From JAAYHV01 sp035268985 (GTDB lineage: Bacteria > Bacillota > Clostridia > Peptostreptococcales > Anaerovoracaceae): a DNA stretch of 38,438 bases. The stretch lies in the NCBI GenBank assembly GCA_035268985.1, contig DATFJV010000071.1, positions 1 to 38,438 of the forward strand, read 5' to 3'. Shown piece by piece: positions 25,656 through 33,225 of this stretch. The first letter of the stretch is position 1. The number at the start of each line of letters is the position of its first letter. The translations under genes were made by a program, and so were the position numbers. Under the pieces are notes generated by a model. That model ran no database searches. It was not told where the DNA came from and saw only the letters and a program-made list of their open reading frames with translations.

Positions 25656-25701
25656 AATTAAACAGTGTTTAATTTATAACATAATTTTTAATCCTTGTCA
25701 A
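25656..25701 (-). promoter_or_regulatory. promoter with 19-bp palindromic operator for the TetR/membrane-protein operon
   Basis: Perfect -35 TTGACA (25701-25696), 17-base spacer, -10 TATAAA (25678-25673). Overlapping the -10 and start site is AATTAAACA-C-TGTTTAATT (minus strand; 25656-25674), a perfect 9-1-9 inverted repeat. Its position would block RNA polymerase, and its length fits a TetR dimer site. Confidence 0.8.
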
Positions 25702-25710
25702 ACATAATTT

Positions 25711-25785
25711 AAGGCCCTCCATTATTACGGAAGTTAGGCCGAAGACAACCTGACTTTATCAAACATTTATAAAGTTGGCCTTTAA
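25711..25785. other. potentially structured segment with nested inverted repeats
   Basis: AAGGCC (25711-25716) pairs with GGCCTT (25777-25782), with extra flanking A-U pairs, enclosing ACTTTAT (25753-25759) / ATAAAGT (25768-25774) and GGCC near 25737. The segment could fold into a branched RNA or be the end of an insertion element, since a truncated IS1182-type transposase begins just beyond. No gene uses it as an obvious leader. Confidence 0.3.
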
Positions 25786-25830
25786 GGACCCCAAAATTGT
25801 CATCTTCATATTAAAGTCACAAGTTCTAGA

Positions 25831-26103
25831 CTATCCGCAGCTATCTAAACAATACTTATCTTCTACTATGTCGTAAATGAAAGACCAATCTAATACACTA
25901 TCAATATTTCTAAGTAAATAATTTTCTGGAACTATTTGGTTTAAAAATAGCATTTTAATTTGATTTTTCCTATTTTCTGGGTTTAATTTTGTTAACAATG
26001 CTATTACAAATTTCAAAATCATACCATAAAAACAGCTGAGAACATTAATATTAATAGAGTTTTGCACATTCTTAATTTTTGTTTCCTGTCTGCAAGAACT
26101 CAT
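25831..26103 (-). pseudogene. truncated IS1182-family transposase (N-terminal fragment)
   Basis: The 90-residue frame ends in LLTKLNPENRKNQIKMLFLNQIVPENYLLRNIDSVLDWSFIYDIVEDKYCLD, split here only for description: it matches the N-terminus of IS1182-type transposases, where the pattern is LVP.DHLLR.ID..IDFSFIY.LVEDKYC. In a full transposase the text goes on GRPSIDPVVLFK; here it stops after YCLDSCG. The DDE catalytic part (about 350 residues) is missing, so the element is dead. The first ~35 residues are probably not native. Confidence 0.75.
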
Positions 26104-26117
26104 TGATTTCTTCTATA

Positions 26118-26146
26118 TTGCAATTTTAATGATTTCAATGTAAAAT
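26118..26146 (+). promoter_or_regulatory. promoter of the sensor kinase/NtrC-type regulator pair
   Basis: TTGCAA (26118-26123), 17-base spacer, TAAAAT (26141-26146), 23 bases before the ATG of the sensor kinase. A fair sigma-A promoter directly beside the transposase remnant. Confidence 0.5.
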
Positions 26147-26169
26147 TAGTAAAACTATTGGAGTTTATT

Positions 26170-28152
26170 ATGAAGAAAAAAGCATTAATGATATTTGCAA
26201 TATTTGTATTTATAGTTCTTTTCGTAAAGGGCATTGATGTTACCAGCAAATATGAAATGAATATATTTGACTATATCAAATATTCTATGCCTCTAAACGC
26301 AGAAGAACGCGAATATTTAAAAGAAAATGATATAGTCTACGGTATCGATATTAAAGATGCCCCATTTTCTTATGTTTTAAAAGAAACTAAACAAAACAAA
26401 GGAATACTTGTAGATTATTTCAATCAACTATCTGTTACATTGGAAAAAGAGTTTGCTGGTGTCACTTATGAAAACTATGATTTAGCTAAAAGCTTAATCG
26501 ATAACGAAATTAATGCAGCAGTTATAAGTAAAGGAATACATAAAGAAGAAGTCTTTTTGTTCACTGAGCCTCTATTTACATCGCACAGCAAGATTTTAGT
26601 TAGAAACGAATCAGAATTTAATCAATTGAAGGATGTAGAAAACATAAAGATAGCAGTCGTAACTGGTTCTATTACACATCATTATGCAAATGAATTTTTC
26701 AAAGATAATAATAGTGTTGATCTGATTCTAACCAATGATTTAGATGAATGCCTTTATTTATTAGGGCTAGGACAAGTAGACGCAATAGTTGGTAACGAAA
26801 CAAAAATCGCGTATGAACTAAATCAAGCTATAAAAGATAAAAAGTTCCGTTTTATAAATGATTCAATTTATTCCGAAGACATTTCCGTTGCTATAAATAA
26901 AAATGATGAAATATTATATAGCATAATCAATAAAGGCATATTAGAATTGAAAGAAAACAATCAGTATCTGCACATCCATTCCAAGTGGTTTGGTAGTTTT
27001 ATGCCAGAGGTTAGGGATATATCAGATTATAATTATATGAGTAATATAATAATCTTAATTCTAGCTATTGTATTTGTCTTAGGAAGTTGGAACCATGTTA
27101 TTTCAACTAGAGTTGAAGAACGCACAAAAGAACTCAATGAAAGTAAAAATGAACTTAGAGATGTTATAGATTCATTGCATGATGGCATTATAGTTTTCAA
27201 CGATAAAGGTATCATCCAAGAATGTAACAACTCTTTTATTGAAATTTTAGGAATAAGTAAAAAAGAATTATTAGATTCTGATTTTTACTCTCTTGAGAAT
27301 CTCAAACCATATATTTCACACATAAATGAAGACGAACCTTTTTCACATGGGCCAAATTACTATCTAGTAACACAACGAAGGCTCGACACCCTAACCCATA
27401 TGAATTTATTCATAATAAGAGATTATACCGAAAGATATAAGCATGAGTTCATAAATCGTCAAGATGCTAAAATGATTGCAGTGGGGGAATTATCCGCAGG
27501 ACTTGCTCATGAGATCAGAAATCCTCTAGGCTTAATAAAAAACTATCTATTTGTATTAGGCAATAAACATGAAGACGAATTCAGTATTCATGCAATATCG
27601 GTTATAGACAATTCTGTTAAGAGAATACATGCTTTAATTAATAACTTGCTTAATTTTTCAAAGTTATCCAGGAAAGAAAACAGAAGCGTAGATATAAGCA
27701 AAACATTGGAATCAATATTATTACTTGAAGAAAAAAACTTAGAGGACAATAACGTAAAGTTAGAATTAGACAAACCGGCAAATCTCCCTATAAGTGTTTT
27801 ACTAAATGAAGATGTATTGAAGTTATCTATTATTAATCTTATTAATAATAGCATTGATGCTTTTACAGATTTTGAAATCGCCAATAGAAAAATCGTATTG
27901 AGTTTAAGCTTCAATGATGATGTACTAAACATCAAATTTAAAGATAACGGAAAAGGAATTGAAGAATCAAACATTGAAAAAATATTCAATCCTTTCTTCA
28001 CGACAAAAGATACAGGTACTGGCTTAGGGTTATACATTCTAGCATCTGAGCTAAGAGCAATCGGGGGGAAAATAGAATGCGAAAGTGAAATAAACAAGGG
28101 AACGAAATTCACAATAAATATCCCTATAAAAGGAGTATCAAATGAAAAATAA
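26170..28152 (+). CDS. sensor histidine kinase with solute-binding (SBP_bac_3) sensor and PAS domain
   Basis: 660 residues. N-terminal membrane anchor (about 5-22), then an extracytoplasmic domain like amino-acid binding proteins (about 45-275; NDIVYGIDIKDAPFSY, LFTEPLFTSHSKILV, LGLGQVDAIVGNE, SVAINKNDEIL), a second membrane segment (about 288-305), a coiled-coil (VEERTKELNESKNELRDVI), a PAS domain (about 325-400) and the kinase core: H-box GELSAGLAHEIRNPLG with His near residue 447, N-box NLINNSIDAF and G-boxes DNGKGI and GTGLGL. It senses a small solute, likely the TRAP substrate, and phosphorylates the NtrC-type protein encoded next with an 11-base overlap. Start at ATG 26170 with GGAG 6 bases upstream. 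Confidence 0.93.
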   Translation: MKKKALMIFAIFVFIVLFVKGIDVTSKYEMNIFDYIKYSMPLNAEEREYLKENDIVYGIDIKDAPFSYVLKETKQNKGILVDYFNQLSVTLEKEFAGVTYENYDLAKSLIDNEINAAVISKGIHKEEVFLFTEPLFTSHSKILVRNESEFNQLKDVENIKIAVVTGSITHHYANEFFKDNNSVDLILTNDLDECLYLLGLGQVDAIVGNETKIAYELNQAIKDKKFRFINDSIYSEDISVAINKNDEILYSIINKGILELKENNQYLHIHSKWFGSFMPEVRDISDYNYMSNIIILILAIVFVLGSWNHVISTRVEERTKELNESKNELRDVIDSLHDGIIVFNDKGIIQECNNSFIEILGISKKELLDSDFYSLENLKPYISHINEDEPFSHGPNYYLVTQRRLDTLTHMNLFIIRDYTERYKHEFINRQDAKMIAVGELSAGLAHEIRNPLGLIKNYLFVLGNKHEDEFSIHAISVIDNSVKRIHALINNLLNFSKLSRKENRSVDISKTLESILLLEEKNLEDNNVKLELDKPANLPISVLLNEDVLKLSIINLINNSIDAFTDFEIANRKIVLSLSFNDDVLNIKFKDNGKGIEESNIEKIFNPFFTTKDTGTGLGLYILASELRAIGGKIECESEINKGTKFTINIPIKGVSNEK

Positions 28153-29509
28153 ACAAGCATATAAAATAATAATTGTAGATGATGAAATAGAATATCAGAA
28201 TATCACATCTTTAATACTAGAAAATGAAGGCTATAAAACGGAAACATTTTCAAATGGTGTAGATGCACTCGATTATATGGAAAACAATAATGTTGATTTG
28301 GTAATCACTGATCTAAAAATGCCCAAGATCTCCGGATTGGAACTAATTAAAGAAATAAAAATGAAAAACAACGATACTGATGTACTTGTAGTAACAGCAT
28401 TTGGAAGTATAGAAAGTGCAGTGGAAGCAATGAAAGTTGGGGCAGCTGAATATTTTATTAAAAGCGATGAACCTGCGGATTTGTTGATAAAAATAAATCG
28501 TTTAGCAAAACTAAAACGACTTGAAAGAAAGAGCAATATATTACTTAAAAAGCAAAACTCTCCAGACTTTTTTCTAAACACAAAAAGCAAAAGCTACCAA
28601 GATATTATTACTATGTGTAATAAAACAGCAAATTCAGGAATCAACATTTTATTACTAGGTGAATCTGGAGTCGGCAAAGAAGTAATAGCAAACTACATAC
28701 ATAAAATAAGTAACAGATGCAACGAGCCCTTTGTTCCTGTAAACTGCCAGGTTTTTCCTGAAGGTATTATAGAGTCCGAGCTATTTGGACACGAAAAAGG
28801 CTCTTTTACAGGAGCCATCGACAGTAGATTAGGTAAATTTGAGGAAGCAAATTATGGTACACTTTTTCTTGATGAAATTTGCGATTTGCCCATGTCAACT
28901 CAAGGGAAACTTTTAAGATCTTTGGAAACAAAAAAAATAAGCAAGGTTGGTGGAAACAAAAGCATAGATTTAGATGTAAGATTTATTTCTGCTACAAACA
29001 AATCTCCTTTCATTGAAATTGAAAACAAAAAATTTAGGGAAGACTTACTATACCGGATAAATACACTTACTATAACTATACCCCCACTTCGGAAAAGGAA
29101 GGAAGACCTTCCTGGTCTCATCGCCTATTTTATTAATAAAATTGAAACAGACCAAAAGAAAAAAATAGTAAAAGTAGACGATAGTGTAATGGATTATTTG
29201 CTTAAATATGATTATCCAGGTAATATAAGAGAATTAAAAAATATAATCGAAAGACTCGTAGCTCTTAGCGATGACGGAATAATAACAAATAATGAATTAT
29301 TCTTACAAAAAAGCAGCAATTGCTTAGAAAGCATATTTGACCCTGAAAAAGAACTTCGGGATGCAAGGGCAGATTTTGAAAAAGCTTTTATAATAGCTTC
29401 CATGGAAAAATGTGACAACAAAGTAAGCGAATGTGCCAAAAAACTAGGTATAACACCTAGGCAACTAAGAAATAAACTTGAGCAATATAGTATATCCAAA
29501 TCCAATTAA
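28142..29509 (+). CDS. sigma-54-dependent response regulator (NtrC/DctD family)
   Basis: 455 residues. Receiver domain (1-120) with IVDDE, phosphoacceptor Asp57 in VITDLKMP, and VVTAFGS; AAA+ domain (about 145-375) with Walker A GESGVGKE, the sigma-54 contact loop GSFTGA (variant of GAFTGA), Walker B GTLFLDEI and arginine fingers in PPLRKRKEDLPGL; C-terminal Fis-type helix-turn-helix (VSECAKKLGITPRQLRNKL). Activates transcription with sigma-54; the obvious target is the -24/-12 promoter of dctP 140 bases downstream. GGAG lies in the end of the kinase gene. Confidence 0.96.
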   Translation: MKNKQAYKIIIVDDEIEYQNITSLILENEGYKTETFSNGVDALDYMENNNVDLVITDLKMPKISGLELIKEIKMKNNDTDVLVVTAFGSIESAVEAMKVGAAEYFIKSDEPADLLIKINRLAKLKRLERKSNILLKKQNSPDFFLNTKSKSYQDIITMCNKTANSGINILLLGESGVGKEVIANYIHKISNRCNEPFVPVNCQVFPEGIIESELFGHEKGSFTGAIDSRLGKFEEANYGTLFLDEICDLPMSTQGKLLRSLETKKISKVGGNKSIDLDVRFISATNKSPFIEIENKKFREDLLYRINTLTITIPPLRKRKEDLPGLIAYFINKIETDQKKKIVKVDDSVMDYLLKYDYPGNIRELKNIIERLVALSDDGIITNNELFLQKSSNCLESIFDPEKELRDARADFEKAFIIASMEKCDNKVSECAKKLGITPRQLRNKLEQYSISKSN

Positions 29510-29516
29510 TCAACCA

Positions 29517-29562
29517 ACGGAAAATTATTTCCGCTTTACCGGAAATAATTTTCCGTTTTTTA
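29517..29562 (+). terminator. rho-independent terminator after the NtrC-type regulator gene
   Basis: A perfect 17-bp stem, ACGGAAAATTATTTCCG paired with its complement at 29540-29556, around a 6-base loop, followed by TTTTTT. It separates the regulatory operon from the TRAP operon, so the latter depends on its own promoter. Confidence 0.92.
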
Positions 29563-29602
29563 ATGTGATTACTCCCCTCTTTTTTAGTTCTTTATATCCA
29601 GC

Positions 29603-29640
29603 TTTGATATATGGGTATTTATAACAGATTAAATATCAAA
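29603..29640 (+). promoter_or_regulatory. inverted repeat upstream of the sigma-54 promoter (possible activator site)
   Basis: TTTGATAT (29603-29610) and ATATCAAA (29633-29640) are exact complements 22 bases apart, ending 8 bases before the -24 element. It is in the only free space between terminator and promoter. NtrC-type sites usually lie further upstream, so the role is uncertain. Confidence 0.35.
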
Positions 29641-29647
29641 TAAAAAC

Positions 29648-29663
29648 TGGCATGTAATTTGCT
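29648..29663 (+). promoter_or_regulatory. sigma-54 (-24/-12) promoter of the TRAP operon
   Basis: TGGCAT-GTAAT-TTGCT matches the sigma-54 consensus TGGCAC-N5-TTGCA/T with the invariant GG (29649-29650) and GC (29661-29662) in correct 10-base spacing. It precedes dctP and follows a sigma-54 activator gene, so the assignment is mutually supported. Confidence 0.88.
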
Positions 29664-29706
29664 ATCTATATGAGCAAGTAATTTATTATAGAAAGGACGA
29701 AAAAAA

Positions 29707-30729
29707 ATGAAGAAATTATTGATTCTATTATTGGCACTAGCAATGTGCCTGGCTACATTTACATCATGTGGCAGTTCATCCGACGATTCAGATGATTCAG
29801 ATGATCCTATCGTGATTAAGATTGGCCATACTGATTCATCACAAAGATCCACACACACATGGAGCGTTTGGTTAGGTGAGTACCTAGAAGAACAGGCCCC
29901 TGGAAGATTCGAAGTAGAAGTATATTCAGATGGTCAATTAGGAGACTCTCCTGACTTAGTAGCAGGACTTGGTCTTAATACTGTAACAATGGTATTTGAT
30001 TTATCTTCAATCTTTACTACTGTTGCAGGACCTGCATCAAGCTGCATTGATTTACCTTACCTATATCCTTCTTATGAAGATTGGGTAGCAGGTACTTTCG
30101 AAAACGGCGGTTTAGAATTATTCAATGAAACTATCGAGGATTCTGATTTCTATTGTATCGACATGTACTACAATGGAATGAGACAAGTTATCTCTAGAGA
30201 TAAATTCTATCATTCTTCAGATGACTTAGATGGACAAAAAGTACGTATTTCCCAAAATGATCTAAACGTTTCAATGTGGAAAGCAATGGGCGCAAATCCT
30301 ACACCTATGGCTTGGGGCGAAGTTGTTACAGCATTGTCTCAAGGTCAAGTTAACGCACTAGACCACTCACTCGGTGTATTTAACGACTTTAACTTCCATG
30401 AAATCGCACCTTATGTTACTTTGACTAACCATGCATCTTCTCCGTTCCCTGTAGTATGTTCAAAGTCTTGGATCGAGTCACTAGATCCTGCAGACAGAGA
30501 AGTGCTAGAAGAAGGAGTACACCAAATGTGTGCAGCTCAAAGAGACGAAGAAAGAGCTAAAGAAGCAGATTATTTAGAAAGATTTGAAGCAGAAGGCGCA
30601 GCAATTGAAGAATTAAGCGAAGAAGAAGTAGCAGCATTTATAGAAGCAGTTCAACCTGTTTATGACGATATGAGAGCAGAAATTGGCGACGAATTAATGG
30701 ACAAATGGTTAGCTACAGTTCCTGAATAA
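29707..30729 (+). CDS. dctP: TRAP transporter solute-binding lipoprotein (DctP family)
   Basis: 340 residues. Signal peptide with lipobox FTSC (Cys22), so lipid-anchored outside, then an acidic Ser/Asp linker (GSSSDDSDDSDD). The DctP fold shows in IKIGHTDSSQRSTHTW, VEVYSDGQLGDSPDLVAGL, the ligand-site segment SRDKFYHSSDDLDGQKVRISQNDLNVSMWKAMGANPTPMAWGEVVTALSQGQVNALDHS (described here by its family pattern), where the conserved Arg in KVRI binds the substrate carboxylate. Substrate likely an organic acid. AGAAAGGA lies about 8 bases before the ATG. First gene of dctPQM. Confidence 0.94.
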   Translation: MKKLLILLLALAMCLATFTSCGSSSDDSDDSDDPIVIKIGHTDSSQRSTHTWSVWLGEYLEEQAPGRFEVEVYSDGQLGDSPDLVAGLGLNTVTMVFDLSSIFTTVAGPASSCIDLPYLYPSYEDWVAGTFENGGLELFNETIEDSDFYCIDMYYNGMRQVISRDKFYHSSDDLDGQKVRISQNDLNVSMWKAMGANPTPMAWGEVVTALSQGQVNALDHSLGVFNDFNFHEIAPYVTLTNHASSPFPVVCSKSWIESLDPADREVLEEGVHQMCAAQRDEERAKEADYLERFEAEGAAIEELSEEEVAAFIEAVQPVYDDMRAEIGDELMDKWLATVPE

Positions 30730-30750
30730 ATTATTAAAAAAAAATCATTA

Positions 30751-30784
30751 ATAATATCGGGGGCCTTTAGGCCCTCGATATTAT
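30751..30784 (+). other. intercistronic hairpin between dctP and dctQ
   Basis: A 15-bp stem (one G-U pair) with loop TTTA: ATAATATCGGGGGCC at 30751-30765 and its partner at 30770-30784. There is no T-run after it, so it probably protects the dctP mRNA end or allows partial read-through, giving more binding protein than membrane subunits. Confidence 0.7.
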
Positions 30785-30804
30785 AACTATTAAGGGAGGC
30801 TATT

Positions 30805-31323
30805 TTGTTAAAAGGAAAGAGCAAATTTATTGCAAATGTGAATAAAGCAGAAGACATAAGTCTAGTTGTTATGTTTGCAATTATGGTATCAGTAATATTC
30901 TTTCAAGTTATCATGCGTTATCTGTTTAATAATTCATTATCATGGTCCGAAGAGTTAGGTAAATTTTTTTTCGTATGGATATCTTGGCTTGGAATAAGCA
31001 TAGGCCAAAGGCGTAATGAACACATTAAAATAACCTTATTTATTGACCGCTTATCTGATTCAGGGCAAAGGATTTGTGAAATAATTACAGACATCATATT
31101 ATTAATAATATGTTCAATAACTATTTATTATGCTGTTTTGCTTGTACAAAGTCAAATTAATGTACCATATGCAGGTATTAAGATTAGCACTTCATGGGGA
31201 TATCTATCACTTGTTTTAGGTTGTAGTTTTATGGCTCTTCGCTTGATAGAAGGAGTTTATACAAACATTAATACTTTATTAGAAAAGCGCAGAAAGAAAA
31301 TACCGGAAGGAGGTAACAACTAA
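30805..31323 (+). CDS. dctQ: TRAP transporter small permease (DctQ family)
   Basis: 172 residues, four membrane segments. The family pattern is visible: VIMRYLFNNSLSWSEELGKFFFVWISWLGISIGQRRNEHIK, including the WSEE motif and the GxxxxxRxxxHI pattern near residue 75. Start is TTG at 30805, with GGGAGG 5 bases upstream. Partners with DctM; coupled to it by TAATG. Confidence 0.93.
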   Translation: MLKGKSKFIANVNKAEDISLVVMFAIMVSVIFFQVIMRYLFNNSLSWSEELGKFFFVWISWLGISIGQRRNEHIKITLFIDRLSDSGQRICEIITDIILLIICSITIYYAVLLVQSQINVPYAGIKISTSWGYLSLVLGCSFMALRLIEGVYTNINTLLEKRRKKIPEGGNN

Positions 31324-32633
31324 TGACAGTAGCTGTATTATTTATTGCATTAACTGTTCTCCTTATGGTTGGAGTACCCGTCGGTTTCGCTATAGGCGGC
31401 GCAACTATGCTTTCAATGTTTTTATGTTCTGATCTGAACATGGTAATAAACGCTCAATATGGTTATAGTGGTATATTCTCATTTACCGTAATGGCTATTC
31501 CATTCTTTATGTTAGCAGGGCTAATAATGTCAAATGGTGGAATTGCGAAGCGTATTGTAACCTTTGCATCAGCACTAATAAATTTTGTTAACGGTGCTAT
31601 CGGTTGTGTTACCGTAATAGCTTGTATGTTCTTTGGTGCTCTTTCAGGGTCAGGTATGGCTACAACATCTGCAATAGGCGGTATGATGATACCCGAAATG
31701 AAAGAGAAGGGATATGACCCTGCTTATGCAGCTACAATAGTATGCTTCGGCGGAATCATCGGCCCTATAATACCTCCTAGTTTATCGTTCGTATTATATG
31801 GAGCTTCAACAGGAGTATCAATTTCACAACTTTTTCTAGCGGGTATATTACCAGGAATACTTATAGGAATAATATTTGTAATAGCTAATATTATAATTTG
31901 TACTAAAAGTGGTACAGACTTAAGAAAACAAAACAAAGACAAAGTCAGTGTTCCTTGGCGTATATCAATGGTTAACAGATTAAAGGAAATCGGAAAAGCT
32001 ACTAAAGATGGTTTTTGGGCACTATTATCACCAGTTATTATACTTGGAGGTATATATTCTGGAGTATTTACACCAACAGAAGCAGCTTGTATTTCAGTGG
32101 TATATTCAATAATAATTAGTATCTTTGTATATAAGGATATAGATTTTAAAGGATTATATGATGTATTTCTTGACACTTCTGTATTAAACGGTATAACATC
32201 ATTTTTATTAGGATACTCAACTGTATTCTCAACATTTATGACTTTTGAAAGAGTCCCACAAATGATTACAGAATTCTTAACTAGTGTTTCTGATAATCCA
32301 TATGTTGTATTGATGTTTGTAAACATAATACTTTTAATCGTGGGATGTTTCTTAGACACGGTTCCGGCAATTATAGTTATGGCTCCTATGCTAATGCCTA
32401 CAGTTGAAGCATTAGGTATAAACCCTATACACTTCGGTGTAATCATGGCAGTTAACTTAGCCTTAGGACTTTGCTCTCCTCCATATGGATGCAACCTATT
32501 TGTAGGAGCTGCAGTTGCCAAAATAAAAATGGAAAGTATGTTTAAGTACATAATGCCATTATTCTTAGTCGGGTTAATCGCCCTCGCAATGGTAACATTT
32601 ATACCTTGGTTATCACTAGTATTTATAAACTAA
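31323..32633 (+). CDS. dctM: TRAP transporter large permease (DctM family)
   Basis: 436 residues, about 12 membrane segments. DctM hallmarks: GVPVGFAIGGATML, AIPFFMLAGLIMSNGGIAKRIV, GALSGSGMATTSAIGGMMIPEM, IVCFGGIIGPIIPPSLSFVLYG, GVFTPTEAACISVVY and the C-terminal LALGLCSPPYGCNLFV. The channel-forming, Na+-coupled subunit that takes the substrate from DctP. Overlaps dctQ by one base. A group II intron scar begins right at its stop codon. Confidence 0.95.
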   Translation: MTVAVLFIALTVLLMVGVPVGFAIGGATMLSMFLCSDLNMVINAQYGYSGIFSFTVMAIPFFMLAGLIMSNGGIAKRIVTFASALINFVNGAIGCVTVIACMFFGALSGSGMATTSAIGGMMIPEMKEKGYDPAYAATIVCFGGIIGPIIPPSLSFVLYGASTGVSISQLFLAGILPGILIGIIFVIANIIICTKSGTDLRKQNKDKVSVPWRISMVNRLKEIGKATKDGFWALLSPVIILGGIYSGVFTPTEAACISVVYSIIISIFVYKDIDFKGLYDVFLDTSVLNGITSFLLGYSTVFSTFMTFERVPQMITEFLTSVSDNPYVVLMFVNIILLIVGCFLDTVPAIIVMAPMLMPTVEALGINPIHFGVIMAVNLALGLCSPPYGCNLFVGAAVAKIKMESMFKYIMPLFLVGLIALAMVTFIPWLSLVFIN

Positions 32634-32735
32634 TCGAGTATATGGAAAATCGATTAATTTCTCCGAACTATCACACCACCGTACTTACCTTCGGTATACG
32701 GCAGTTCAATTTCATACTAAATACGATCTAACCGC
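32634..32735 (-). mobile_element. group II intron 3' scar (domains V-VI)
   Basis: On the minus strand CUGCCGUAUACCGAAGGU then AAGUACGGUGGUGUGAUAG (32707-32665) has the domain V pattern with the repeated CCGUAUAC/GUACGG arms and the GUGUGAGAG-type linker; next comes a domain VI-like stem GGAGAAA/UUUUCC and the end ACUCGAU at 32633. The remainder of the intron is gone. Its 5' side is joined to a terminator hairpin (32737-32767). Confidence 0.6.
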
Positions 32736-32736
32736 T

Positions 32737-32767
32737 AAAAGTCTAGTAGAAATACTAGACTTCTTTT
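32737..32767 (+). terminator. terminator of the dctPQM operon
   Basis: Stem AAGTCTAGTA / TACTAGACTT closed by a GAAA tetraloop, followed by CTTTTATT. Perfect 10-bp stem. The intron scar lies between dctM and this hairpin. Confidence 0.8.
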
Positions 32768-32889
32768 ATTGAAAATCAAATTAGATAATACTAAAGCATA
32801 AAATTTCTTCGGCTTACTCAAATCAGAATTCTAATCAATTGAACAATTCATATATTTATTACTATAATAAGGGGTTTAAACATAATTTA

Positions 32890-32906
32890 AAAGGACTGAG
32901 TCCTTT
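32890..32906. repeat. 17-bp palindrome
   Basis: AAAGGACT-G-AGTCCTTT is a perfect inverted repeat, 12 bases outside the IS3-type element end. It may be a small terminator hairpin or the target of the insertion. Confidence 0.4.
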
Positions 32907-32917
32907 GCAATATGATG

Positions 32918-33017
32918 TGACCCCAATTAGTTAAACTTTATAGCGAAACACTTTTTATATTGTTTCGCTATTTCTTTATGCAGCTAAGAAGTTAAGCCTA
33001 TATTCAACAGGGCTCAT
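32918..33017 (-). mobile_element. right-end remnant of an IS3-family (IS150-like) insertion sequence
   Basis: On the minus strand the frame from 33017 reads MSPVEYRLNFLAA and stops (32978-32976): this is the usual C-terminus of IS150-type OrfB integrases. After the stop come a strong hairpin (ATAGCGAAACA, 32940-32950, and its complement at 32961-32971) and the terminal sequence TGACCCC at 32918-32924, as in IS150-type ends. Upstream the frame is broken by stops and no catalytic DDE part remains, so the element is dead. Confidence 0.75.
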
Positions 33018-33106
33018 CCATCAAATCGCAGAGCTTTTTAAATGTTTAATCTAACCCATAGTTACTTATCTTTGTTCTTTGCACTTCTAATACTTTCTGA
33101 CATTAG

Positions 33107-33214
33107 CTATTTTCTCCTTCTAATTATAGCTCTAACCAGAAAATAGACTACCACAGCAATAATAATTGCATTAAATATCCACGGTCCTTGAAATGAAAAC
33201 ATTGAAAAGTTCAT
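33107..33214 (-). CDS. 35-residue single-span membrane peptide
   Basis: ATG at 33214 has AGGAG 7 bases upstream. The product has a short polar head (MNFSMFSFQGPW), one hydrophobic helix (IFNAIIIAVVVYFLVRAII) and a basic tail RRRK, so it should insert with the tail in the cytoplasm. It starts 12 bases after the GH8 stop codon and so is probably translated from the same mRNA. Too short for homology by eye. Its clear ribosome binding site and membrane-protein pattern make it likely real. Confidence 0.55.
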   Translation of the reverse strand: MNFSMFSFQGPWIFNAIIIAVVVYFLVRAIIRRRK

Positions 33215-33225
33215 AAACAATCTCC

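Noticed and set aside
27588..28160. 190-residue minus-strand open frame in the kinase gene
   Set aside because: Lies opposite the conserved HisKA/HATPase region and has the Ser/Leu/Phe-rich composition typical of antisense frames in AT-rich DNA.
31724..32551. 275-residue open frame on the minus strand inside dctM
   Set aside because: It is antisense to a clear DctM; its sequence is low-complexity Ile/Thr/Asn with no domain, and it has no ribosome binding site.
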